Source of the DNA: Catelliglobosispora koreensis DSM 44566
GTDB lineage: Bacteria; Actinomycetota; Actinomycetes; Mycobacteriales; Micromonosporaceae
Assembly: GCF_000379685.1 (NCBI RefSeq)
Contig: NZ_KB903249.1
Location: forward strand, 885,911 to 949,910
Reading direction: 5' to 3'
DNA length: 64,000 nt
A program made the translations under genes and the position numbers. The notes under the pieces are model-generated. The model searched no databases and was not told the origin of the DNA. It worked only from the letters and a program-made list of their open reading frames with translations. Of this stretch, positions 9,421-17,460 are shown in pieces; within the stretch, counting starts at the first letter, position 1, and each line of letters opens with the position of its first letter.

Positions 9421-9912
9421 CTACGTTTGAGTAATGTTCAGCGGAACTAGCCGGTAGGCCAGAGCCGAACGGTGACGGCAGGAAGCGCAGGTAACTTCGG
9501 TTCCCACGGCCTCTTGCTGTTCTAGATAGACACGACTCGTGCAATTAGGACAGTCTGCAGCTGACCAGCGGAACATGTCAGTAAAGTCCTCTAATTCCTT
9601 ACGGACGACGTCTGCGTCGAATGCCATGAGGTTGCCTGCTATGCAACGAAAACACTCGCCGCAGGCGCCCGGTGGGTAGCACTCTTGCCAGTCCGTCGCA
9701 TGTGCCAGAAGATGAAGTGCCGCAGCGTACATCCCCTGCCGCAGAAGAACTCCCTCTGCGCACGTGTTGTCACTACACGGATGAAGCGCAAGGGCGTTTT
9801 GCTGCCAGCGGCGGTCGGCCGTCATCGTGCGCTCCGTGCCAAGTGTGACGTCCGGCAGATTCCCCAGCTGTGCATGAAGTAAATGTTCCGCGATTTGACG
9901 CACGACCGCCAT
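9421..9912 (-). CDS. Cysteine-rich protein of unknown function
   Basis: 163 aa, not recognised. It has CSDNTC at about 46-51, GACGECFRC at about 82-90 and a C-terminal zinc ribbon (CPNC ... CASC, about 120-145), so it probably binds one or two zinc ions. The N-terminal part is helical. There is no signal peptide or membrane segment. It sits alone between the DrmD-like gene and the UvrD-type gene, on the strand of the latter, and so may form a short unit with it. Small zinc-ribbon proteins are frequent accessory factors in defence loci, but no role is shown by the sequence. Confidence 0.65.
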   Translation of the reverse strand: MAVVRQIAEHLLHAQLGNLPDVTLGTERTMTADRRWQQNALALHPCSDNTCAEGVLLRQGMYAAALHLLAHATDWQECYPPGACGECFRCIAGNLMAFDADVVRKELEDFTDMFRWSAADCPNCTSRVYLEQQEAVGTEVTCASCRHRSALAYRLVPLNITQT

Positions 9913-9928
9913 GTCCGCTCTATTTCCT

Positions 9929-9948
9929 GTGGACAGGGTTGTGGATAA
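9929..9948. promoter_or_regulatory. DnaA-box-like pair upstream of the cysteine-rich gene
   Basis: TGTGGACAG is followed a few bases later by TGTGGATAA (9940-9948). The second is identical to a consensus DnaA box. The pair lies just upstream of the ATG at 9912. It may be a DnaA-responsive promoter or simply chance. Confidence 0.25.
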
Positions 9949-10037
9949 CTGTTCGTGGCGGGGAGAGGTCAGGCGATCTCGGCCTTTACTGATGTAGCCG
10001 GCGAAATACTGGGTCTACATGGACGAGAACCCATCGT

Positions 10038-12122
10038 TTAGCGTAGAAACTGGCTGGGCGCCTCGCTCCAGGTGAGCAGAAGTTCTTCACGTGGCCGGGT
10101 GCATGCCACAAACAGAAGACATCGTTCTCGCAACGTGTCGAGCCTATTAGTCGCCTGATCCGTTTCAGGCGCTGTCAGTGAGGCCGGAGCTGGGACCTGA
10201 CCATCGCTAACTCCGGCGACGGCGACGCAACGAAACTCCAGACCTTTCATCCGATGCATAGTTCCCACTGCCACTGATTCCTTGGTTCCAACGTCAGCAG
10301 CTAGTTCAGCGTTTGGGATTCCGACCGCGGACAGGGCCGCGGTGATACGGCCAACGAGCTGACGAGAGCGTGCAGCGATGCCAATCTCCCCTGGAGAAAT
10401 ACCATTGCGTAACCACCGCTGGACTTGGCTGACAATCAGATCCAGCTCCTCCCTAGGGGTAGCAGCACCCTTGACCTGAGGCATGGGTCCGTGGAGAAGT
10501 GATCTAAACCCAACGGATGTCTCGACTGCATCGTCCATGTCGTCAATAAGCTGTCCGTTTAGGAGCCCAAGGCTGAATGCAAGGATCTCCGCCGTCGTCC
10601 GGTAGTTGAGGCGCAACCGCTCGGAACGCCCGGCCACGCTGATACCCAGGCGCCGCAAGCTGACATGATGATCGTAGATCCGCTGGTGCGTATCACCCGC
10701 GATAAACAGGTCGTCGCCCCCTGGCTGAACTGCTGCACGCAAGAGCCGCCATTGCCACGGGCTGAGGTCTTGCGCCTCGTCCACGATCACATGTCGGTAT
10801 AGCGGTCCGTCCTGTAACAGGATGCTGGTTGCCTCGTCTACCACTCTCTCGTGCGTCCAAAGGTCGCGAGCGCGCAATTCCGAGTTGAACTTCTCCAGTA
10901 CCGGCCAGATGCGACGTCGCTGGTCCGCGCTCAACTGACGTCCGCGCCCGCGCCTTGCAGTGGATAAGTATGAATCAATATCATCAATTTGCTGAGAGAA
11001 TGCGATATAGCGCCACTCCTGCGCAAGAAAGGAGGGGGCAAAGTCGAGCTCTTCTGCTTTTGCCAGGCCCTCCCATATAGAGCGCTCGGTGCCTGCGTCA
11101 AGGATCCTCACTGAACCATGTCGCTGTGAAACGAGCTGGTTTGCGACTTGATCGATATGACGCACGTCGACTCTTCGCAATAGCTGCGGGTCGTCGATCA
11201 ATTGCCGAAGACCGTGCTCCAGTTGCTGCGACAACGCCCTTGTAAATGTAGTCAACAGAATTGATTTAGTGTTCGAAGCCCTCTCGGCGAGAGCCTTCGC
11301 GCGGTGCAGGGCGACGACGGTCTTTCCTGTTCCAGGGCCACCAGTGATCCGCGCGGATCCCGCGTAGGTGCCGTAGGCGATCCGTTGCTGCATCGGGTGG
11401 AGAAATACCCGCCATAGGTCCAATGGCATGCCCAGCAAATCAAGAAGCTCGTCGGGACCGCTGACGGTGAATACTCGATCGGCGGAGCGCTCCACAGCGG
11501 CGCTTAGATCCTCAGGGTCGATTTCAGCCGGACTTAGAATCCGATCGGATAGCTCCTGCCACACCTGCTCAGGTGTCATTCCGATCGACAGCCCTGTCAG
11601 TACGTCGTACTGGGTCTCAGGAAGGATGGCTCTGGCTGCATGCAGCTGCTCCGCAGTGGTTAGTTCTCGCGCGAAACTGAGGACTTGCTCGTCGATGCCG
11701 AGGCGGGCCATGTCTGAATCATTGATCTGATTGAATAGCTTATGAGCCGCGGCCTGGGCCGGAACGTTCATGTCCGAAGCCCGGCTTAGCAGGCCAGCTG
11801 AATCCCTAACCTCAATGCCACCAGTCGCCCGATTGACGGTGATCTTGTGTCGCCTGGCCCAGGTGTAAGCATCGTCGTGCGGGAGAACCTTTAGCAGCAG
11901 ATAAGCGTCTCCAGCCGCTGGCGCTAGGACGATACCGCGCCAGAATTGATCCACACGCACGCTGCGGAGGCTGTCTTCGGCGTCATGAATCTTCTCAAGG
12001 TGAATTCCAGCATGCGTGGCCTGTTCGAACTTGCTGAAGATCTCGTAGACCTTTTCCTGGACCGGGCGCTGAAGTCGCGCGAAGTCGCGCAAGAACTCTC
12101 GGTCGATGCCCAGAGTGGCCAT
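10038..12122 (-). CDS. RelE/ParE-like domain fused to a UvrD-type SF1 helicase
   Basis: 694 aa. Residues 1-95 (REFLRDFARLQRPVQEKVYE ... RGIVLAPAAGDAYLLLKVL) follow the RelE/ParE toxin fold pattern. A helical linker leads to a UvrD/Rep motor: GGPGTGKT at 261-268, VDEAQD at 447-452, GDTHQRIY, LRLNYRTT, GTMHRMKGLEF and a final FVACTRPREELLL. Such fusions may deliver an RNA- or DNA-acting domain by helicase translocation, or use the RelE fold only for binding. The ATG at 12122 is chosen because GAGGAGG precedes it and the RelE-like domain then starts at the N-terminus; the frame stays open 33 codons upstream. It is divergent from the large helicase operon, sharing a 172-bp promoter region. Confidence 0.82.
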   Translation of the reverse strand: MATLGIDREFLRDFARLQRPVQEKVYEIFSKFEQATHAGIHLEKIHDAEDSLRSVRVDQFWRGIVLAPAAGDAYLLLKVLPHDDAYTWARRHKITVNRATGGIEVRDSAGLLSRASDMNVPAQAAAHKLFNQINDSDMARLGIDEQVLSFARELTTAEQLHAARAILPETQYDVLTGLSIGMTPEQVWQELSDRILSPAEIDPEDLSAAVERSADRVFTVSGPDELLDLLGMPLDLWRVFLHPMQQRIAYGTYAGSARITGGPGTGKTVVALHRAKALAERASNTKSILLTTFTRALSQQLEHGLRQLIDDPQLLRRVDVRHIDQVANQLVSQRHGSVRILDAGTERSIWEGLAKAEELDFAPSFLAQEWRYIAFSQQIDDIDSYLSTARRGRGRQLSADQRRRIWPVLEKFNSELRARDLWTHERVVDEATSILLQDGPLYRHVIVDEAQDLSPWQWRLLRAAVQPGGDDLFIAGDTHQRIYDHHVSLRRLGISVAGRSERLRLNYRTTAEILAFSLGLLNGQLIDDMDDAVETSVGFRSLLHGPMPQVKGAATPREELDLIVSQVQRWLRNGISPGEIGIAARSRQLVGRITAALSAVGIPNAELAADVGTKESVAVGTMHRMKGLEFRCVAVAGVSDGQVPAPASLTAPETDQATNRLDTLRERCLLFVACTRPREELLLTWSEAPSQFLR

Positions 12123-12294
12123 ACGGCCTCCTCGTCCGGTAAGGGGATTGTCCGGCGTTAAGGCGTTTGTCACTGTATTTGACAGCAGCGTAGAGGTTGT
12201 CTGTCGCCAACGCCACACCATTGGAGCAGATCTGTAGGCTCTGCGTGGGGTGCGAAGTAACTCAGCGTACTACGTGGGTGGGAGGAAGCGGTCG
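12123..12294. promoter_or_regulatory. Divergent promoter region with an inverted repeat
   Basis: 172 bp between the RelE-UvrD gene (minus) and the five-gene helicase-MTase-McrBC operon (plus). TGTCA-N7-TGACA lies at 12168-12184 and could be an operator controlling both directions. Promoter boxes cannot be assigned with confidence. Confidence 0.35.
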
Positions 12295-15200
12295 GTGGAC
12301 GCCTTTACGGTGCATAAGCACCTAATACGCGATTATCAGCAGTTCACGGAAGGCTTTGTCGACATCCACGATGCCGCCATCCGCGACAAGGTGGAAGCTG
12401 AGAGTGCGCGGGGCGCACAGTGGCCCGCACCGTGGCTATCCCTGAATCCATCGTTCGCCCCCGGCGGTGCGGTCGACGACCTGGTCGCCGACGGGATCTT
12501 GCATAAGGAATGCGCACGGATTTTCCGAGCACAGAAGCGAGCGTCCGATCCGACCGGTAAACAGATGGTTCTCCATCAGCACCAAGTTGATGCTATTGAC
12601 GCCGCAGCATCTGGCAGCTCATATGTGCTGACTACAGGTACTGGTTCAGGAAAGTCACTCGCATACATTGTGCCCATTGTGGACCGAGTGCTGCGCGAGG
12701 GACCCGGTCGCGGTATCAGGGCGATCGTGGTTTACCCGATGAACGCACTTGCCAATAGCCAGATGGAGGAGCTTCGCAAGTTCCTGCAAGTCGGCTATGA
12801 CCAGTCGCCGGTGACATTTGCCCGGTATACAGGTCAGGAGTCCCGCGAAGAGCGTGAGCTAGTGCTGTCTGACAGCGCACAGGCGCCAGACATACTCCTG
12901 ACGAACTACGTGATGCTGGAGCTCATGCTCACCCGACCTGACGAGCGTCGGCATCTTGCAAGAGCGGCGAAAAATCTTCGCTTCCTTGTTCTAGATGAAC
13001 TGCATACCTATCGCGGACGCCAAGGCGCCGACGTGGCAATGCTCGTCCGTCGAGTTCGTGACGCCTGTGGGGCACAAGACACTCTCCAATGTGTAGGCAC
13101 TTCGGCGACGATGTCAAACGGCGGAACCCTGTCTGACCAGCAGCGCGACGTCGCCGCCATCGCCACCGACGTTTTCGGAACGATGGTGTACCCGCAACGT
13201 GTCATCACCGAATCACTCGTGCGCGCGACCACCTTGCGCGATCCGGATGTTGAGTTACTTGCTGATGCCGTGAATGCCCGCGGCGGTGCGGAGAACGATG
13301 ATCCCGCGCTCCATAAGGGTTTCGAGGCTTTACGGGAAGACCCACTCGCCTCATGGATCGAGGACACCTTCGGTGTCACTACCGAAGTTGAGAGTGGCCG
13401 GTTGATCCGCCGTGTGCCCACGACCGTTGATAAGGCCTCCGAGCAACTCGCCGCCCTCACCGGCCGCAGCCGAGAAGATTGCGCGACCGCGATACGCGCG
13501 ACCTTGTTGGCGGGCTCGCGGGTAAAAGCTCAGGAATCTGAACAACCGCTATTCGCGTTCCGGCTGCACCAGTTCCTATCCAAAGGAGGTTCGGTTTATC
13601 TGACAGCTGAGCCGGTCGGGACGCGGGCGGTGGAAACCGAATATCAGCTTGAGTTGCCTGGCGGCCGGCGGCTGTTTCCTGCGGCCTTTTGCCGCGAATG
13701 CGGACAGGACTACCTGCTGGCCGAACGAACGCAGACCGACGGCGCTGTCAGGTTCCGGGCGAGGCAAAACCTTAAGCCCACCCAGGATGGGCACGGCTAC
13801 CTGTATGTCTCCAGGGACCGCGAGTGGCCAACAGACCCGATCGCCGAGAACAGGCTGCCAAGTTCGTGGCGGCAACCGGACGGAAGCGGCCACCCGGTCG
13901 TTCCTGCACGCCGCAAGGACATTCCAGTTCGGCATCGCATCGGTCCGGATGGCTCCGCCGAGGTGGCTCTGACAGCTGGTGACCCAGCGGACCCGCGAGT
14001 GCTGGCGGCTTGGATCCCCGGCGTCTTCCGCTTCTGCCTCCGCTGCGGAGTGTCTTACGAGCAGTTCCGCAGTAGTGAGTTTGCGAAGCTTGTGACATTG
14101 AATACCGAAGGCCGTAGCAGCGCGATGACAGTTGTTGCGTCGAGCATTGTGCGCACTATGCGCTCCCTGCCTCACGCAGACCTCCCACGCGATGCCCGTA
14201 AGCTCCTTACGTTCGTTGACAACCGGCAAGACGCCAGCCTCCAAGCGGGTCACTTCAACGATTTCGCGCTTGTGATCCAGATCCGCGCCGCGCTGCATCG
14301 AGCGGTTATGGAGGCGGAGCAAGACGGCGACGGTGGCGTCGACCCGTTAGAGCTTGGCACCGCAGTAACCAAGCACCTTGGGCTGAGCCGCGCAGACTAC
14401 GACGCTGCGCCCACATCTTTCGACGACCGCCGGGCCAAACGCGCGCTGCGAGGTGTTGTCGAGTACCGAACCCTCCGCGACCTGCAACGTGGATGGCGGG
14501 TAACCCTGCCAAACCTTGAGCAGTCCGGACTCCTCATTGTCGACTACCCGCTGATTCAGCCGCTTGCCGCAGCTGACGAACGCTGGCATGAAACCGGCCC
14601 GTTGCGGAATATTGAAAACAGCGAACGCGTCGAAATCATGAGAATTCTGCTAGACGAATTCCGGCGGGTGCTCGCGGTCGACGCGGAGGCGCTGGAGACG
14701 GACTTTGTCGATCGCCTTCGCCGGGAGAGTCGCGAACATCTTGCCGGACTTTGGGCGCTCCCTGAAACGGAACCTGATCCCACACCCGGCATAGTCATTC
14801 CTGGTACCGGCCGAGTTGGCGGCCCACGAAACGCGCTGTATCTGTCCGGCCGGGGGATGTTCGGCCGATGGCTGCGCCACTCCGACAGATTCGGCCACAC
14901 GCTTTCCACGACTGATGCCGATCTCATCATCGCTAGCCTCCTCAAACTTCTTGCGGATGAAGGGATCCTGACTAGGGTCACCGAAGGGCCGCATACGGGC
15001 TACCGCCTGAAGTCATCAGCCATGCTGCTGCGCCCCGGTTCCGGTGAACACGGCGCAGCCGATCCGCTACGGCGCCGTTTCGAGGCCGAAACCAGGCCGC
15101 GGGTGGTGGAGTTCTTCCGCGATCTGTATCGCGATACGGGCCATGAACTTGCCGGTCTCCACGCCGCGGAGCACACGGCCCAAGTGCGGCCTGAGGATCG

Positions 15201-17460
15201 TCAGGAGAGGGAAGCAGCCTTTCGTGGAGAACGCGACAAAGACGTTGCTTTGCCACTGCTGTTCTGTTCTCCCACAATGGAGCTAGGCGTCGACATTTCC
15301 TCGCTCAACGCCGTTGGAATGCGAAACGTCCCTCCCACACCGGCGAACTACGCTCAGCGATCCGGCCGTGCGGGCCGCTCGGGTGAGCCGGCGCTCGTCG
15401 TGACCTACTGTGCCAGTGGTAACAGCCACGACACCTACTACTTCCAGCGTTCTGAACTGATGGTCGCCGGCCAGGTTCAGCCGCCACGCTTGGACCTGGC
15501 GAACGAGGATCTCATAAAGTCGCATATCCAGGCCGTTTGGCTGGCAGAGACTACCGCTGACTTGAAAAGCTCGATGAGCGACGTCCTTAACCTTGAGGCC
15601 GAAGGATTTCCGCTCAAGGCCGACCTGGTCGCGAAACTAAAGAATCCAGACGCACGCGAACGTGCTATCCGTATCGCTGGCCGGCTTCTGAGCCCTCTGC
15701 GTGGCCTTCTAGAGGCCACCGTCTGGTGGAAGGCAACGTGGCCATCGGACGTTGTCGGTGACGCGATTACCACGTTTGACCGGGCATGTGATCGGTGGCG
15801 TGGCCTTTACACGACCACTGTTGCCGAGCGAACAGCGGCATACGAAGCGATGTCTGATGTCTCCTCAAGAAAAAGCGAGCGAGATGACGCGGAGCTGCGT
15901 CTGCGCGAAGCCCGGCAGCGCGCAGAGTTGCTGCTTAACGAGACAGACGAAGGTAGTCAGTCTGACTTCTACACGTATCGCTACCTGGCGTCCGAGGGCT
16001 TCCTTCCCGGATACTCCTTCCCGCGCTTGCCTCTTGCCGCATACATTCCCGGCTATCGGGGCCGGGGCAACGCCTGGCTTCAGCGGCCCCGTTTTCTTGC
16101 GGTTCGCGAGTTCGGTCCGGGTGCGCTGATTTACCACGAGGGAGCGCGCTACCAGGTCAGCCGGATCAACCTGCCGCGCAGCACGGATGCGGAAGCGGCT
16201 GGACAGGTTGTCCTCACCGAAGCCCGCATCTGTGAGTCATGCGGCTACCATCACCCGCGCCGGGCGGAAATCGCCGTCTGCGAGTCCTGCGGTACCCGGC
16301 TGCCGGATCCATGGAAACACTTGCTTCAAATGCAGTCGGTAGTCACCCGCCGCCGAGAACGGATCAGCTCCGACGAGGAAGAGCGAAACCGGATCGGTTT
16401 TGAGCTGCGAACCACCTACAGTTTCGTGCCGCGCAACAACTCTCCTGGACGGCTGGACGCGACAATCAAGAACGCGTCCGGCGAAGCGGTCGCAGAACTG
16501 TCCTATGGTGACGGTGCCCAAGTACGGGTAACCAATCTTGGCCGGACATCCCGCCGGAACAAATCCCAGCACGGCTTTTATCTCGATCTCATCAAGGGAC
16601 GATGGCTCAGCGAACGCGAAGGCGACGCTCAGGACGACTCAGATGAGGACGACCTCGAAGCAGGCTTCGCCGACGTAAAGCGCAAAGAGCGCGTTATTCC
16701 ATACGTGGAAGATCGCCGTAACATCGTCGTCCTTCGCTGGGTTGATGAGATCACGATCGAGCAGGCGACGACTCTCCAATATGCTTTAGAACGTGGCATC
16801 GAAGCGGTGTTCCAGCTAGAGGATTCAGAATTAGCCAGCGAACTGCTTCCTGATGGTGAATCACGTGGCCGTCTGCTGCTACAGGAAGCGGCTGAAGGCG
16901 GCGCAGGCGTGTTACGCCGTATTCAGGCCGAACCAGATGCACTTAGCCGTGTATCCGCTGAGGCGCTACGGATCATGCACGTTGATCCTGTCACTCTGTC
17001 CGAGCAAGACGATGCCTGTGTACGTGGCTGTTATAGGTGTCTGCTGTCCTTTGGCAATCAGCAGGTCCACGAAATGATCGACCGCCGGCAAGTCATCGCG
17101 ATGCTGCATGCGTTGACAACCAGCGCGACCAATGCAGTGACGGCGAGCGTCGGACCCGAAGGCGCTACTCCCAGCAACGACTATCCAGGCCGCCTCGGGG
17201 TTCTTCTCGGCATAGTGCAAAGTAATGCGCTCCGCTGGCCCACCGAGATTGACACCACATTGGAAGGACTGCATGTGGACCTCGTCTACCACAACGGAAA
17301 TCACCGTTCAGCTGTGCTGGTTGACTTCGAGCCCAGCCGGTCAGCAGAGATCATTCCACTGGTCTTTGGCGGATGGAACGTGGTGACGATTGCTCCGGGC
17401 GATGATCTCAACGCGGTCATTGCTGCCCACCCTGGTGTGTTCGGTGAGGCCGCCCGATGA
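12295..17460 (+). CDS. Large SF2 DEAD/DEAH-like helicase with DUF1998/MZB-type C-terminus (DruE/DrmA/MrfA-like)
   Basis: 1721 aa. Walker A GTGSGKS is at about 115-121, YPMNALANSQ follows, DELH (VLDELHTYRGRQGAD) is at about 234-237 and GTSATM after it. The second RecA lobe has SPTMELGVDISSLNAVG and QRSGRAGRSG near 1021. Cysteine pairs CRECG (about 466), CLRCG (about 580) and CESCG ... CESCG (about 1312-1330) suggest zinc sites. The final CVRGCYRC (about 1573) is the MZB/DUF1998 cluster found in MrfA, DrmA/DrmB and Druantia DruE. These enzymes unwind or translocate on DNA in repair or phage defence. The GTG at 12295 is chosen because GGAGGAA precedes it; a GTG 15 codons earlier is possible. First gene of the operon; the next gene overlaps it by 4 nt. 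Confidence 0.85.
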   Translation: MDAFTVHKHLIRDYQQFTEGFVDIHDAAIRDKVEAESARGAQWPAPWLSLNPSFAPGGAVDDLVADGILHKECARIFRAQKRASDPTGKQMVLHQHQVDAIDAAASGSSYVLTTGTGSGKSLAYIVPIVDRVLREGPGRGIRAIVVYPMNALANSQMEELRKFLQVGYDQSPVTFARYTGQESREERELVLSDSAQAPDILLTNYVMLELMLTRPDERRHLARAAKNLRFLVLDELHTYRGRQGADVAMLVRRVRDACGAQDTLQCVGTSATMSNGGTLSDQQRDVAAIATDVFGTMVYPQRVITESLVRATTLRDPDVELLADAVNARGGAENDDPALHKGFEALREDPLASWIEDTFGVTTEVESGRLIRRVPTTVDKASEQLAALTGRSREDCATAIRATLLAGSRVKAQESEQPLFAFRLHQFLSKGGSVYLTAEPVGTRAVETEYQLELPGGRRLFPAAFCRECGQDYLLAERTQTDGAVRFRARQNLKPTQDGHGYLYVSRDREWPTDPIAENRLPSSWRQPDGSGHPVVPARRKDIPVRHRIGPDGSAEVALTAGDPADPRVLAAWIPGVFRFCLRCGVSYEQFRSSEFAKLVTLNTEGRSSAMTVVASSIVRTMRSLPHADLPRDARKLLTFVDNRQDASLQAGHFNDFALVIQIRAALHRAVMEAEQDGDGGVDPLELGTAVTKHLGLSRADYDAAPTSFDDRRAKRALRGVVEYRTLRDLQRGWRVTLPNLEQSGLLIVDYPLIQPLAAADERWHETGPLRNIENSERVEIMRILLDEFRRVLAVDAEALETDFVDRLRRESREHLAGLWALPETEPDPTPGIVIPGTGRVGGPRNALYLSGRGMFGRWLRHSDRFGHTLSTTDADLIIASLLKLLADEGILTRVTEGPHTGYRLKSSAMLLRPGSGEHGAADPLRRRFEAETRPRVVEFFRDLYRDTGHELAGLHAAEHTAQVRPEDRQEREAAFRGERDKDVALPLLFCSPTMELGVDISSLNAVGMRNVPPTPANYAQRSGRAGRSGEPALVVTYCASGNSHDTYYFQRSELMVAGQVQPPRLDLANEDLIKSHIQAVWLAETTADLKSSMSDVLNLEAEGFPLKADLVAKLKNPDARERAIRIAGRLLSPLRGLLEATVWWKATWPSDVVGDAITTFDRACDRWRGLYTTTVAERTAAYEAMSDVSSRKSERDDAELRLREARQRAELLLNETDEGSQSDFYTYRYLASEGFLPGYSFPRLPLAAYIPGYRGRGNAWLQRPRFLAVREFGPGALIYHEGARYQVSRINLPRSTDAEAAGQVVLTEARICESCGYHHPRRAEIAVCESCGTRLPDPWKHLLQMQSVVTRRRERISSDEEERNRIGFELRTTYSFVPRNNSPGRLDATIKNASGEAVAELSYGDGAQVRVTNLGRTSRRNKSQHGFYLDLIKGRWLSEREGDAQDDSDEDDLEAGFADVKRKERVIPYVEDRRNIVVLRWVDEITIEQATTLQYALERGIEAVFQLEDSELASELLPDGESRGRLLLQEAAEGGAGVLRRIQAEPDALSRVSAEALRIMHVDPVTLSEQDDACVRGCYRCLLSFGNQQVHEMIDRRQVIAMLHALTTSATNAVTASVGPEGATPSNDYPGRLGVLLGIVQSNALRWPTEIDTTLEGLHVDLVYHNGNHRSAVLVDFEPSRSAEIIPLVFGGWNVVTIAPGDDLNAVIAAHPGVFGEAAR

